DNA of 64,000 nt, from the NCBI RefSeq assembly GCF_039544165.1, contig NZ_BAABLD010000011.1:1-64000 (forward strand), given 5' to 3'. This document shows, in pieces, positions 52,933 through 62,238 of this stretch. Source of the stretch: Viridibacterium curvum. GTDB taxonomy: Bacteria; Pseudomonadota; Gammaproteobacteria; Burkholderiales; Rhodocyclaceae. The position numbers were made by a program, and so were the translations under genes. Under the pieces are notes generated by a model. The model was given only the letters and a program-made list of their open reading frames with translations, searched no databases and was not told where the DNA came from. The first letter of the stretch is position 1, and each line of letters starts with the position of its first letter.

Positions 52933-53517
52933 ATGCTTGTCAACGCCACGACCCCGCCTGGCGCACACCTCATGTCCGACACGCCCCTGCACCCCGTATT
53001 CCGAACCAGCGCACGCACCTTGCGTCTGCTGCTGCTCTGCCTGCTCCCCGGCCTGCTCAACGGCTGTGCTGCACTGGCCGTCAGTCTCGCCGGTGCTGGC
53101 GCCGGTGCCGGCCTCTCGCACCAGGTCAATGGCACCGCCAGCCGTACCTTCAGCGAACCCATCGAAAAGGTCGACGACGCCGTGCGACTCGCTGCGAAGT
53201 CCATGCTGCTGAACATCGAGGACGTCAGCAGCCTCGACAACGGCATCCTTACCAAAGCCAAGGTGGCTGAGCTGGCCATCACGGTGAAGATGGAAACCCT
53301 GTCGCCCCGGCTCACCCGGGTCAGCGTGACAGCACGCAAGGACATCCTGCGCGTCGACGGCGCCACAGCACAGGAAGTGGTTGCCCAGATTGAACGCGCC
53401 ATTGGCGAACTCAATGTCGCCTCGGCACGGGCTTCCCCGGGCAACGGAATCAGCGGCGCACGCTATATGCCGCCCGATACGTCACGCAAACAGGCCAAGC
53501 GCAAGAACGACATCTGA
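52933..53517 (+). CDS. DUF3568-family lipoprotein
   Basis: 194 residues, or 181 from the ATG at 52972. The lipobox is LLNGC and the mature start GAGAGAGLSHQVNGTASRTF then beta/alpha elements match DUF3568. The C-terminus is basic. It ends just before a perfect bidirectional terminator. Function unknown for this family. Confidence 0.7.
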   Translation: MLVNATTPPGAHLMSDTPLHPVFRTSARTLRLLLLCLLPGLLNGCAALAVSLAGAGAGAGLSHQVNGTASRTFSEPIEKVDDAVRLAAKSMLLNIEDVSSLDNGILTKAKVAELAITVKMETLSPRLTRVSVTARKDILRVDGATAQEVVAQIERAIGELNVASARASPGNGISGARYMPPDTSRKQAKRKNDI

Positions 53518-53530
53518 GTCAGTCCTGAAA

Positions 53531-53561
53531 GAAATTGGCCCGCAAATTGCGGGCCAATTTC
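53531..53561. terminator. Bidirectional terminator
   Basis: GAAATTGGCCCGC and its exact complement GCGGGCCAATTTC form a 13-bp perfect stem with a 5-base centre, followed by A/T-rich sequence on both sides. It ends the plus gene at 53517 and the minus gene at 53582. Confidence 0.9.
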
Positions 53562-53581
53562 AAACAAAAACCAATTTGCTC

Positions 53582-56269
53582 TCAGCGTACGCCGGGAGCC
53601 AATCCCGGAGCGAGCTTACGCACACGCTGTTTGGGCGCTACTGGCTTGGTTTGCGTCGTAGCAGTCGTGCCGGCCGGCAAGGCTGTGCTTGCCACGATGA
53701 GATTCACATCGCCCACAAAGAAAACCGTGTCTCCATCGGGGGATATAGCTGCTTGCGGACGCAGATTACAACCATATGCATCACTGCGACAGGTGGGATA
53801 GGCCGTCATGGTGCGGTAGCCCAGCACAGGCAGGTACTCCTGAAGCCCAGGCGATACGCTCGCATCCAGCACATACAGACGAGGCATATTTGTTCCGTAG
53901 ACCCAATCCTGCGGATAAGCCAGCACATACACCTTGCTTCCGTCAGGCGCCACAACCCCCGACACAGCCATGTAGGTGGAGTCCGGCAAGCGCACTTTGC
54001 CAACCAATCCGAATGACTGATCTCGCACCTCATTCTGGTCGAACATCACACGACTACCATCGTCCGACATGAAGACTTGGTAGCCAAAGGTGAGATTCGC
54101 CGGATTGACCTTCAATAGAGAAGTGGTTGCGTCGAGATAGAGCAAGGGCTGGGCAGGTGAGATGCTCCCCGACTGCGTGACGATCATGCGTTCACCGTTA
54201 CGCGAAGCAGACATCCACGGCCCACTGTAGAACATCGTCGACAGTTCGGGCTGCGAGGGACGTGGCTTCATTGTGAGACTACGATGATCAAAGTACCCCA
54301 AGTCATTCCAATCCCCCGTTCCCGTGGCCAACCACGACCAACCGTTGTTGGTCGTGAATATGCCCGTCGTATAGCCGCCCGCAAAATTCTGCGCCAGGGA
54401 AAATTTCGTGGACAGCGTTGTCGGATCAAGCAGGCGCAACGCGCCGGATGAGGTCACCATGATCCGCTGCCCGTCCGGCGCCATACCCACGTCGACCACT
54501 GAAGGAACGGCCACCGCATCGGTATTCCAGTTAGTTCCGTCAAAACGATGACGCGTCAACGCGTCAGTGCCTGAATTGGTAACGTACAACGCCTGGCGCA
54601 ACGGATCGAGGACGACGGTACGCTTCTTACCAGCACTTGGCACCACCGCATCACCATAGACCACCGGGGCGACAGCATTCAGCGTTGCAGAGCTCGTTGC
54701 GAGCCCCAGCCCGTTTGCCACAGCCACCGGGTGCGTCGCCACACTGGAAGGCGTCGTCTTGAACGTCAGATGACCATCATCGACAAGCGTCAGATCCGCA
54801 ACCGGAAGACTGCCTGCAGTGAACTGCGCGGCGAGATCAGACACCGAGTTGAAGCCCTTGCCACGCACATGCACCAGCATGGGTCTGCCCGTCACCAACG
54901 CATAGGGCCCAACGAAGTGCACCTCCGCCAACGACTTGCTCAACTGCACGGTGAAGCTCACCGGCGTCACGTTGGACAAGGCTGGGGTAATCGTCACCTT
55001 GGCCGAAGTCGATCCGAAATTGGTCATCGCCCCCAAGGCTGCGGCATCCACGGTGTAGCTCAGGCTTCCACCCGTGGTACCGCTTGCCGCCGGCAATTTG
55101 AGCCAGGGCTGATCGGCCGTGGCCGTCCAACCCATCGCGACGCCGTTACTGGTAACCGGCACGGCGCCCGACAGTGCAGCCGAAACGGTGCTATTGGTCA
55201 CGGCAATGGAGATCGGCGCTGGCGTCGCCAGACCATCTCCGACCGTGAAGCTCACCGGCACGGTGACAGCAGTACCCGGTACGGACGGCGTGAATACCAG
55301 ATATGCGCTATAGGTTCCCTTGCTCAGGGCTGCGGCGGAAACCGTGACATTGGCGCCTGTTTGAGTACGCACCACATTCAGCCAACCGGAACCGCTGTAG
55401 TAGCCCGTACCGATGCTGACGTCGCTAGGGCTGCCCCAGCTCGGCAGCGTAATGGCCAGAGTCTTTGTCGCTGGCGTCTGCCCCTCAACGGCACTGAAGG
55501 TCAAGCCGCCCGGCGCTACCAGCAAATCGTTCTCACCACCTGGAGGGGCACTTACGACATAACTGACAGGCAGGTTCACGACGCGCGAGCCCGCAGTCAG
55601 TTGAACTGTGGCGCCATAAGTCCCGGAGCGCCAAGGCTTTGTCTCCAGAGTGAGCGTGTTGGAGGTTTGTCCGCTGATGAAAATCTGGGGAGAGCCGCCG
55701 TACTGGGTTGCCGTAAAGCCCGAGTATCCATTTGGCAAGGTCACGTTGACTGTCGCCTTACCCGCCACGCCACTGACCGAATTGATCGTCACTGAGGTCG
55801 GCGACACCTTGAGAGTCGGCGTCACGGTCAACGTGTATTTGACCTTGAGAGGTGTACCGGGAGCATTTTTGGTGCAATAAATATCCAGGCAGACATAGAT
55901 GAGGATGTCGCCCGTATAGGTACCTTCAGTCAACCCCGTTTTCGCAGACACCTGGAAGCTTGCCTGCGAATCCGAGACGACCGAAAAGTTGATGTCGTCC
56001 GCACTGGAAATTGCCGTGCCTGTCGCCTCGCCTCCGATATAAACCCCTGTGGACGGGATGTTCTTGACCGTGAGCAGGATGGACGCCGTGCTCCCCACGG
56101 TCGTACCTTCTTCGTAGGCAAGCGTAATGGCGGTCTTGTCGACCGACGCTTCTACCGGAGGTGCAGATGCAGGTGCTGCACCGCCCCCACCTCCACCCCC
56201 GCCACCACCACAAGCCGTCAAAAAGACGAGCAGACACAGGCTGACCAGCCAACTGAAACAAGCGCGCAT
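53582..56269 (-). CDS. Large surface lipoprotein with BACON-like and propeller-like domains
   Basis: 895 residues from ATG 56269. Signal with lipobox LTAC followed by ten Gly, an extreme form of the Cys-Gly anchor seen in three other proteins here. Repeated beta modules cover about 60-480 (VSPTSVTINSVSGVAGKATV, LPVSYVVS), resembling BACON/Ig-like folds that bind mucins or glycans. The remaining part (LYVTNSGTDALT, VDVGMAPDGQRIMV) is a YVTN-type propeller. The C-terminus is basic (VAPKQRVRKLAPG). A surface adhesion or glycan-contact role is inferred. The region 56270-56500 is only promoter and 3' flank. Confidence 0.7.
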   Translation of the reverse strand: MRACFSWLVSLCLLVFLTACGGGGGGGGGGAAPASAPPVEASVDKTAITLAYEEGTTVGSTASILLTVKNIPSTGVYIGGEATGTAISSADDINFSVVSDSQASFQVSAKTGLTEGTYTGDILIYVCLDIYCTKNAPGTPLKVKYTLTVTPTLKVSPTSVTINSVSGVAGKATVNVTLPNGYSGFTATQYGGSPQIFISGQTSNTLTLETKPWRSGTYGATVQLTAGSRVVNLPVSYVVSAPPGGENDLLVAPGGLTFSAVEGQTPATKTLAITLPSWGSPSDVSIGTGYYSGSGWLNVVRTQTGANVTVSAAALSKGTYSAYLVFTPSVPGTAVTVPVSFTVGDGLATPAPISIAVTNSTVSAALSGAVPVTSNGVAMGWTATADQPWLKLPAASGTTGGSLSYTVDAAALGAMTNFGSTSAKVTITPALSNVTPVSFTVQLSKSLAEVHFVGPYALVTGRPMLVHVRGKGFNSVSDLAAQFTAGSLPVADLTLVDDGHLTFKTTPSSVATHPVAVANGLGLATSSATLNAVAPVVYGDAVVPSAGKKRTVVLDPLRQALYVTNSGTDALTRHRFDGTNWNTDAVAVPSVVDVGMAPDGQRIMVTSSGALRLLDPTTLSTKFSLAQNFAGGYTTGIFTTNNGWSWLATGTGDWNDLGYFDHRSLTMKPRPSQPELSTMFYSGPWMSASRNGERMIVTQSGSISPAQPLLYLDATTSLLKVNPANLTFGYQVFMSDDGSRVMFDQNEVRDQSFGLVGKVRLPDSTYMAVSGVVAPDGSKVYVLAYPQDWVYGTNMPRLYVLDASVSPGLQEYLPVLGYRTMTAYPTCRSDAYGCNLRPQAAISPDGDTVFFVGDVNLIVASTALPAGTTATTQTKPVAPKQRVRKLAPGLAPGVR

Positions 56270-56500
56270 GCGACGATCCCTCTCGATTTTTCCCGAGGAG
56301 CTTCGATGCACGTTGCAACGGCTCCTGCTCATTTTTACCGCTGCCGATTTTACGTATCTTTGCCTATTCGATTGGTATTTTTACCCACCTTTCGTTGACG
56401 CAATCTACTTGACAAGTTCGACCCCCACCCTTTTGTACGTAGCGCCATGGCGTGCATCAGAACAGCGTCGTCGCTTCGAGCCTTGACCGAATCAGATTCG

Positions 56501-56926
56501 TTACGCAGCGACGGCGAGAACCATGCCGTAGCGCGCGGTCTTGCCAATCCCCACCAGCAGCAGGAACAGCCAGAAGCGCACGCGCAACACACCCGCCACG
56601 AGTGTCAGCGGGTCGCCAACTACGGGCACCCATGCGAAGAGCAGGCTCAACAATCCATAGCGCTGGAATGCCTGTTCAGCGCGTGCAAGCTGCTGCGCCG
56701 ATAACGGAAACCAGCGCCGCTCGCGAAAATGCAGCAGGTAGCGCCCGAGGCACCAGTTGATGACGGCGCCGAGCGTGTTGCCTGCGCTTGCCACGATCAG
56801 CAGCCCCACGGCATCGAAGCGACCGCTGACAAGCATTGCCCCCAGAAGCACTTCGGACGACACGGGGAGAACAGTAGCCGCCAGCGTGGCTGCGATGAAC
56901 AGCGCGGGATAGGACAGGGATTCCAT
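56501..56926 (-). CDS. YqaA/DedA-type membrane protein
   Basis: 141 residues. The conserved SNARE-associated/DedA elements are visible: AATLAATVLPVSSEVLLGAML, then SAGNTLGAVINWCLGRYL, the LFAWVPVVGDPLTLVAGVLRV motif and KTARYGMV at the end. These proteins act in membrane lipid scrambling or transport and proton-coupled resistance. The start ATG 56926 is chosen since longer starts overlap the neighbouring gene. Confidence 0.85.
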   Translation of the reverse strand: MESLSYPALFIAATLAATVLPVSSEVLLGAMLVSGRFDAVGLLIVASAGNTLGAVINWCLGRYLLHFRERRWFPLSAQQLARAEQAFQRYGLLSLLFAWVPVVGDPLTLVAGVLRVRFWLFLLLVGIGKTARYGMVLAVAA

Positions 56927-56963
56927 GCAGGCAATCAACGCAGAGAGAATGCCGCCGGAGCTG

Positions 56964-57500
56964 TCACGCGCTGGCGTCCGGTCCGCCGGCAACCGCAGAC
57001 CGAGCCCGTGCGGTGCGCCGCGCAAATATCAGGATGCCTGCACCCACGCCACCGAACAGCACCACGAACAGGCTGAAGTAAGCCATCAGGCTGCCACGCA
57101 GGCTGCGGTCGATGACCGCCTCGGCAGGGTTCTGCGGATTGACCCAGATCTGCACACTCTGTCCGGCCCGCATCGCGCCTCTCAGGCGAAAGCCCAGAGT
57201 CTGCTGGAAGTCGCCTATGTTGTCGGCCGACTCGTTGATCGCAACGCGCTGTCCGATGTAGGTCTTGCCGCCGAACTGGTAGCGATAACGTGCCGTCGCC
57301 AGCCAGGTGCGGGTCCGGCTGCCACGCTGCTCAAGCCCGGCCGAGAGCAACTGCGCCTCGAGAGGATGCCAGTCCTGCATGCGGGACCAGTCCACCACAC
57401 TGGCGACTATCCCCATGACGAAAAAGGCCAGGCCCACCAGCAAGAATGGGATGGCGAGCAGACTCAGGGTTCGGGGTGAGATAGAGCGCTTGGTCGGCAT
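56964..57500 (-). CDS. DUF3592-family membrane protein
   Basis: 178 residues with one helix near the N-terminus (LLAIPFLLVGLAFFVMGIVA) and one near the C-terminus (YFSLFVVLFGGVGAGILIF). Between them is the DUF3592 beta-rich domain: ATARYRYQFGGKTYIGQRV and VWVNPQNPAEAVIDRSLRG-type pattern. Function unknown. Likely co-transcribed with the YqaA-like gene (37-bp gap). Confidence 0.75.
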   Translation of the reverse strand: MPTKRSISPRTLSLLAIPFLLVGLAFFVMGIVASVVDWSRMQDWHPLEAQLLSAGLEQRGSRTRTWLATARYRYQFGGKTYIGQRVAINESADNIGDFQQTLGFRLRGAMRAGQSVQIWVNPQNPAEAVIDRSLRGSLMAYFSLFVVLFGGVGAGILIFARRTARARSAVAGGPDASA

Positions 57501-57656
57501 GAGGTCATGATGTCGGGAATGGCCTTGCCATGCTGACACGAAATACCGCCCAGACTCCGTCGCATCACTCGGGCAGCAGGGACAGCAAAAGTCTGTCCAA
57601 CACACAGATAGACCTGTCCGGCTGGCCAAACAGCCGGGCGACCGGCTCACTGCTGA

Positions 57657-60056
57657 TCAGATACGCGACGCGTTCTTGCTGATTGCGTCGATCTCGGCCA
57701 GCACAGCGGCAATCTGGCTGGTGCCGCGTGCCGCCTCGTTGAGCACGTTGGAGATCTCGTTGGTCGAGGTCTCCTGCTCGGTGATGGCATTTGAGATGCC
57801 GGCCGACAGCTCGGACACCTTCTTCATGATCTCGTCGATGCTGGCCATCGAGGCATTCACTTGACGCGTGTTGTCCTGCACGCTCCCGATCATCGAACGG
57901 ATGCTGCTCGACGAGGTAACCGTGTTGACGGCCAGGGTCTTGACCTCCTGCGCCACCACGGCGAAGCCCCGGCCAGCCTCGCCTGCCCGCGCCGCTTCGA
58001 TGGCGGCGTTGAGCGACAGCATGTTCGTCTGCTCGGCGATCTCGGTAATCATGCTGAGGATCTTGCTGATCTCGGTCGCCTGCCTGTTGAGCACGGCGAT
58101 GTCACGCCCCGCCGCCGTCGTGAGGTTCACCGCATTTTCGATGACACTCATCACCTCGCGGATGTGGCGCGAAATGTCGGCGATGCTGCCGGCGACGCCT
58201 TCCATGGCCGATGAACCGCCCTGCACACTGACGTTGATCTTCTCGGAGTTACCCGACACCTCTGACACCTTGCTCTCCATGATGCTGAGCGTGTCTTTGA
58301 GGGTCTGGCGCAGCAAAGCGCCATACAGCGAGCTCGACAGCTGAACCTTGATGGCCTCGTAGACACTGCCATCACGTGGCCCGAAACCGAACACTGCGAT
58401 GCCGATCTGCGTTTCGTTGAAATGCAACGGCAAGGCCATCAGCGACTGCCGGTTGCTGGCCATCGCCACGATGCGCGGTATGAATTCACTTGAGGCGACG
58501 CCACCCTGTCCGTTGTCCAGACGAACCTGGCCCTGCGCATTGAACGCCGTAAGCACTTTGACGCGCGACGGAATACTTTTTCGATCCCAACCGTCTTCTG
58601 CCTCGTACACGCCGAGGTAGAACGAATGGATACCCAGCTTGGGCAGGTCGCTCTGCAGGATCTTCACGATGGCTGCCGTTTCATGCGTCGTCACGAGCTT
58701 TGCGCCCAACGCGCTGATGCTGCGTTCTGTTGCAACCGACTTGAGGTTGGCGGCATCGCGCAACCGGCCAGCGTGTTCGCTAAGCATCACACGGGCTTGC
58801 GCCCATATGTCTTCAGCCTTGATCACGCTGGAACGCATGTGGATCGTCGGCAGCGCATACCGACGCAGGTGCGAGATGTAGTTGTGCAACATCTCGACGG
58901 GCAGTTTTTCAGCTGCAAAACGCTTGATGGCAAGGGTCAGGGCCGCACCGAATTCGCCGGCATTGCGCCGCCAGCGCAACTCCTTGTAGAACGCCGTGAT
59001 CAACTGATCCGCCACCTCGGCCAGCACGTCGTCCTTGATATGCCCCTTGAGGCTGCTCACAACTGACGCTTTCATGGCTTGCATGGCGGCACCGCGCCGG
59101 AACATGCCGAAGCGCTGCACCACGCTTGCCACGCGATCCAGGACGCCATAGGGCTGGCCGACCGGCACCAGGCCCGACACGGCCGCCTCGACCTTGTGCG
59201 AACGACAGCCGCAAGACTGACCCACCACCAACTTGGCAGGAAGTTTCGTCATGTCGGCAGGGCGCTGACCCGACGCGGCCTGATTGACGATCTCCAGTGC
59301 CTTGACGATCTGCTCGTCACTCGGCAGCGCCACGGTAGTCACCGGAGGTGTTAAGGCGCGCGCCTCGGTCACATCGTTGCAGCCCGTTACCGCCACGTCC
59401 TCAGGCACTCGGATGCCGCGCTTTTGCAGGTCTTCGATAAGTCCGATGGCGATGTTGTCATTTACGCAAGCCACCGCGTCGAAATCCCGACCGGGTTGCA
59501 TGCCCTGTTCATCCAGGAGGAAGCGCGCCATCGCCACGCCTTCATCCTTGCCCCAGGTGCAATGGCGCGACACCAGCCGCTCATCAAGCGCCAAACCATT
59601 CTCGCGCAGCACGTCGCAATAGGCCTGGTAGCGTTCGCGCGCCAACACGTGACTCTCCGGGCCACGAATGAAGACGATCTTCTTCTTGTTGTGCACCTTG
59701 ATGAGATGCTCGATCACGGCACGCATGCCGGCGTAGCTGTCTGTCGCCACCACGGGGAACGGCGGGATCTGCAGGGTCAGCGTCACCACTGGCACGTCGC
59801 CATAACGCTTGTAATAACTGTTCGTAAAGGCGTCAGCATCAGACGACGCCCAGGTGATCACACCGTGGTAACTGGTATTGACCAGGTTGTAGATCGCCGA
59901 GCCCGGATCCTTGCCCAGTTGCCCGCCACGGAACACAACGAGGTGCTGGCCTTGCGCCGCTGCCTCATCGAGGATGCCTTCCAGCATCATTTCCTGCGCG
60001 CTGCCGCCGGATGCTTCGCGGATCAGGAATGCCACAGGTTTGTTCGAGAAAGCCAT
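57657..60056 (-). CDS. Cytoplasmic LacI-type sensor fused to a chemoreceptor signalling domain
   Basis: 799 residues with no signal peptide and no membrane helix. Residues 1-290 match the ligand-binding domain of LacI/GalR regulators (VAFLIREASGGSAQEMMLEG, VACVNDNIAIGL, VAVTGCNDVTEA) but lack a DNA-binding helix-turn-helix. A middle region with a conserved Cys pair (VVGQSCGCRSHK) and a GAF-like zone follow. The last 150 residues are a methyl-accepting hairpin: IAEQTNMLSLNAAIEAARAG and FAVVAQEVKTLA. It would pass a cytoplasmic sugar-type signal to CheA/CheW. No chemotaxis gene is in the window. Confidence 0.85.
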   Translation of the reverse strand: MAFSNKPVAFLIREASGGSAQEMMLEGILDEAAAQGQHLVVFRGGQLGKDPGSAIYNLVNTSYHGVITWASSDADAFTNSYYKRYGDVPVVTLTLQIPPFPVVATDSYAGMRAVIEHLIKVHNKKKIVFIRGPESHVLARERYQAYCDVLRENGLALDERLVSRHCTWGKDEGVAMARFLLDEQGMQPGRDFDAVACVNDNIAIGLIEDLQKRGIRVPEDVAVTGCNDVTEARALTPPVTTVALPSDEQIVKALEIVNQAASGQRPADMTKLPAKLVVGQSCGCRSHKVEAAVSGLVPVGQPYGVLDRVASVVQRFGMFRRGAAMQAMKASVVSSLKGHIKDDVLAEVADQLITAFYKELRWRRNAGEFGAALTLAIKRFAAEKLPVEMLHNYISHLRRYALPTIHMRSSVIKAEDIWAQARVMLSEHAGRLRDAANLKSVATERSISALGAKLVTTHETAAIVKILQSDLPKLGIHSFYLGVYEAEDGWDRKSIPSRVKVLTAFNAQGQVRLDNGQGGVASSEFIPRIVAMASNRQSLMALPLHFNETQIGIAVFGFGPRDGSVYEAIKVQLSSSLYGALLRQTLKDTLSIMESKVSEVSGNSEKINVSVQGGSSAMEGVAGSIADISRHIREVMSVIENAVNLTTAAGRDIAVLNRQATEISKILSMITEIAEQTNMLSLNAAIEAARAGEAGRGFAVVAQEVKTLAVNTVTSSSSIRSMIGSVQDNTRQVNASMASIDEIMKKVSELSAGISNAITEQETSTNEISNVLNEAARGTSQIAAVLAEIDAISKNASRI

Positions 60057-60229
60057 TGTCCCCACCTTGTCGAGTACTGGTGCTTCACGCCCGCCCACCG
60101 ATTCAGGGCGCAGACGCAAAGGTCGTCTCAGGGCGTAACGGCCTTGCAGGAAAAAACTTTACGAAAGAGGTAGAGACCCAGCATTGGCGCGGCCTTCCGC
60201 GGGTCTTTCCGGACAGCCTGGCGCGCGGA

Positions 60230-61285
60230 TCAGAACACCCGGTGGTGCCACCACAGCGACAGGGCGGCCGCCAGCGTCGCCAGTAAAGCCGCCAGGGCAG
60301 CGAAGAGCGCCGTAACTTCGGTCTGGCGCTTTTCCATCGAAATGCGGGCGTTCAGGGTCTCATAGATCTTCTTCAGATCGACGGCATTGCCGGCATAGAA
60401 GTACTCGCCCCTGGTCATCTCGGCGATCTTCTTGAGGCTCTCCTCGTCGAGGCGCACGCGCATCGACCAGCCCTCGAAGCCGATGTTGCTGCCCTCCTTG
60501 GTGCCCACACCCACCGTGTAGACCCGCACACCACGGTCAGCCACCATCTTTGCTGCCTCCAGCGGGTCGGGCCCGGTGGTGCGTTGGCCATCAGTCAGCA
60601 GGATCACCACCGCCGAGGTATAGGAGCCAGGTTCAACCGGCGTGAACTCACGCTTGGGCCCTTCGCGGCTGCCCAGCGGTGCGTTGGCATCGTTCTCGTT
60701 CGACGCATTGGCAGCGCCGTAAATGAGCCGGCTGACGTCAATACCCGCGTCGGGAAAGATCGTCGCCAGCGACACGATCAGCCCGCTGCCGATGGCGGTG
60801 CCGCGTTGAAGCTGGAAGCGGTCGATGGCCGCCACCAGATCTTCGCGCGACGAGGTAGGCGCCTGCACGACCGAGGCGGTTGCGGCGAAAGACACGATGC
60901 CGACCTTGGTCCGCGCCGGCAGCCCTTCAAGGAAGGTCTTGGCCGCCGCCTGCGCGGCCTGCAGGCGGTTAGGTTCGACATCGGTAGCACGCATGCTGCC
61001 CGAAACGTCCATGGCGAGAATCACCGCATCCTGCTGGAGCGGCAGATACACCGTCGCCACCGGGCGCGAAATCGACGCAATCATCACGGTCAACGACAAC
61101 AGGAACAGCAGCGGCGGCACGTGGCGACGCCACTGATGGCCCCGCCCCAGTGCCTCCTGCACCAGGCCCAGGCTGGCATAACGCACCGCTGCGCGCTGAC
61201 GCTTGCGCAAAATCAGCCAGTACAACAGCACCAGGGCCGGCACCACCAGCAGCAGCCAGAGCATCAGGGGCCATTCGAAAGTCAT
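60230..61285 (-). CDS. BatA-like von Willebrand factor A protein
   Basis: 351 residues: membrane helices near 7-25 and 55-75, a VWA domain with MIDAS motif DVSGSMRAT plus TDG in LLTDGQRTTG, and a C-terminal helix (VTALFAALAALLATLAAALSL). This is the BatA form. It forms the third gene of the moxR-DUF58-batA operon; the start overlaps the DUF58 stop by 4 bp (ATGA). The operon is thought to help metal- or cofactor-dependent envelope functions, though the role is not settled. No BatB or TPR gene follows, the usual partners. Confidence 0.85.
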   Translation of the reverse strand: MTFEWPLMLWLLLVVPALVLLYWLILRKRQRAAVRYASLGLVQEALGRGHQWRRHVPPLLFLLSLTVMIASISRPVATVYLPLQQDAVILAMDVSGSMRATDVEPNRLQAAQAAAKTFLEGLPARTKVGIVSFAATASVVQAPTSSREDLVAAIDRFQLQRGTAIGSGLIVSLATIFPDAGIDVSRLIYGAANASNENDANAPLGSREGPKREFTPVEPGSYTSAVVILLTDGQRTTGPDPLEAAKMVADRGVRVYTVGVGTKEGSNIGFEGWSMRVRLDEESLKKIAEMTRGEYFYAGNAVDLKKIYETLNARISMEKRQTEVTALFAALAALLATLAAALSLWWHHRVF

Positions 61286-62238
61286 GTGCGAGCCTCCGTC
61301 TTGTCGCCCGTTTGCAGATGAGAGAGATGGGCTGGCATGCCACCGCCGGTCGCCGCGCGGCTGCGCAGCGCCCGCAAATCGGCAAAGCGCAGCAGCGCTT
61401 CGATCAGTTCGCCTTCGGTCGACAACTCCAGCGCATCAACACCGGCCAGCGCGAACTGCTCGCGCAAGCTCGTCTCACGCGCCTGCGCGAGTTCGGCGAA
61501 GCGCCTGCGAAAGCCCTTGTCGTGCGTGTCGACGAAGAGTTGCTCACCCGTCTCAGCGTCCTGCAACAGCAGCATGCCTATGTCAGGCAGCTCATGCTCC
61601 AGCGGGTCGGACAATTGCACAGCCACCACCTCATGCCGCTGCGCCAGCCGCCCCAGCGCCTCACCCCAACCGGGTGCGCTGATGAAGTCGGACACCACGA
61701 AGATCAACGCGCGACGCTTCACCAACTGTTCTGCGTGCGCCAGCAAGGCATCCAGCTGCGTCGGCGCGGGTTTGGTGACAGGTCGCTCCAGCATCGCGTG
61801 CAACAAATGCAGCACCTGGCGACGCCCGCTGCGCGCCGGAATCACCTTGTCCACCGCGCTGCCGTAGCACAGCGCGCCGATGCGGTTGCCATGCCGCGTC
61901 AGCAGGCGCGCCAGCACACCGACGAACTCGGCCGATACGGCCTGCTTCTTGACGCGCGCGCCGAAGTCCAGCGACGCCGAGAGATCCAGCAGGAACCAGG
62001 CTGTGAGGTCACGGTCCTCGTTGTACTCGCGCACATGCGGCACCTGGTGACGCGCCGTCACGTTCCAGTCGATGTGGCGCACGTCGTCGTGGTACTGGTA
62101 CTCGCGCAGGTCAGCCAGATCGAGCCCGGGGCCACGGAAGAACGTGCGGTAATCGCCATGCAGCAGGCCGTCGAGCCGCCGGATGACGGTCCACTCCAGG
62201 CGCGTCAGCAACTGCTCCGGATCAGGTCGTTGCGACAT
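61282..62238 (-). CDS. DUF58-domain protein
   Basis: 318 residues. The DUF58 signature is seen as RHIDWNVTARHQVPHVREYNEDRDLTAW with the W..DLSAS stretch after it, i.e. a degenerate VWA-like fold. Cytoplasmic, without membrane helices. It lies between the MoxR ATPase, whose stop it overlaps by 17 bp, and BatA, so translation is coupled. Confidence 0.9.
   Translation of the reverse strand: MSQRPDPEQLLTRLEWTVIRRLDGLLHGDYRTFFRGPGLDLADLREYQYHDDVRHIDWNVTARHQVPHVREYNEDRDLTAWFLLDLSASLDFGARVKKQAVSAEFVGVLARLLTRHGNRIGALCYGSAVDKVIPARSGRRQVLHLLHAMLERPVTKPAPTQLDALLAHAEQLVKRRALIFVVSDFISAPGWGEALGRLAQRHEVVAVQLSDPLEHELPDIGMLLLQDAETGEQLFVDTHDKGFRRRFAELAQARETSLREQFALAGVDALELSTEGELIEALLRFADLRALRSRAATGGGMPAHLSHLQTGDKTEART

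Noticed and set aside
53381..54016. 211-residue frame and a later 354-residue frame (54731-55795) on the plus strand
   Set aside because: Both are antisense to the large beta-rich lipoprotein and lack any motif or ribosome site.
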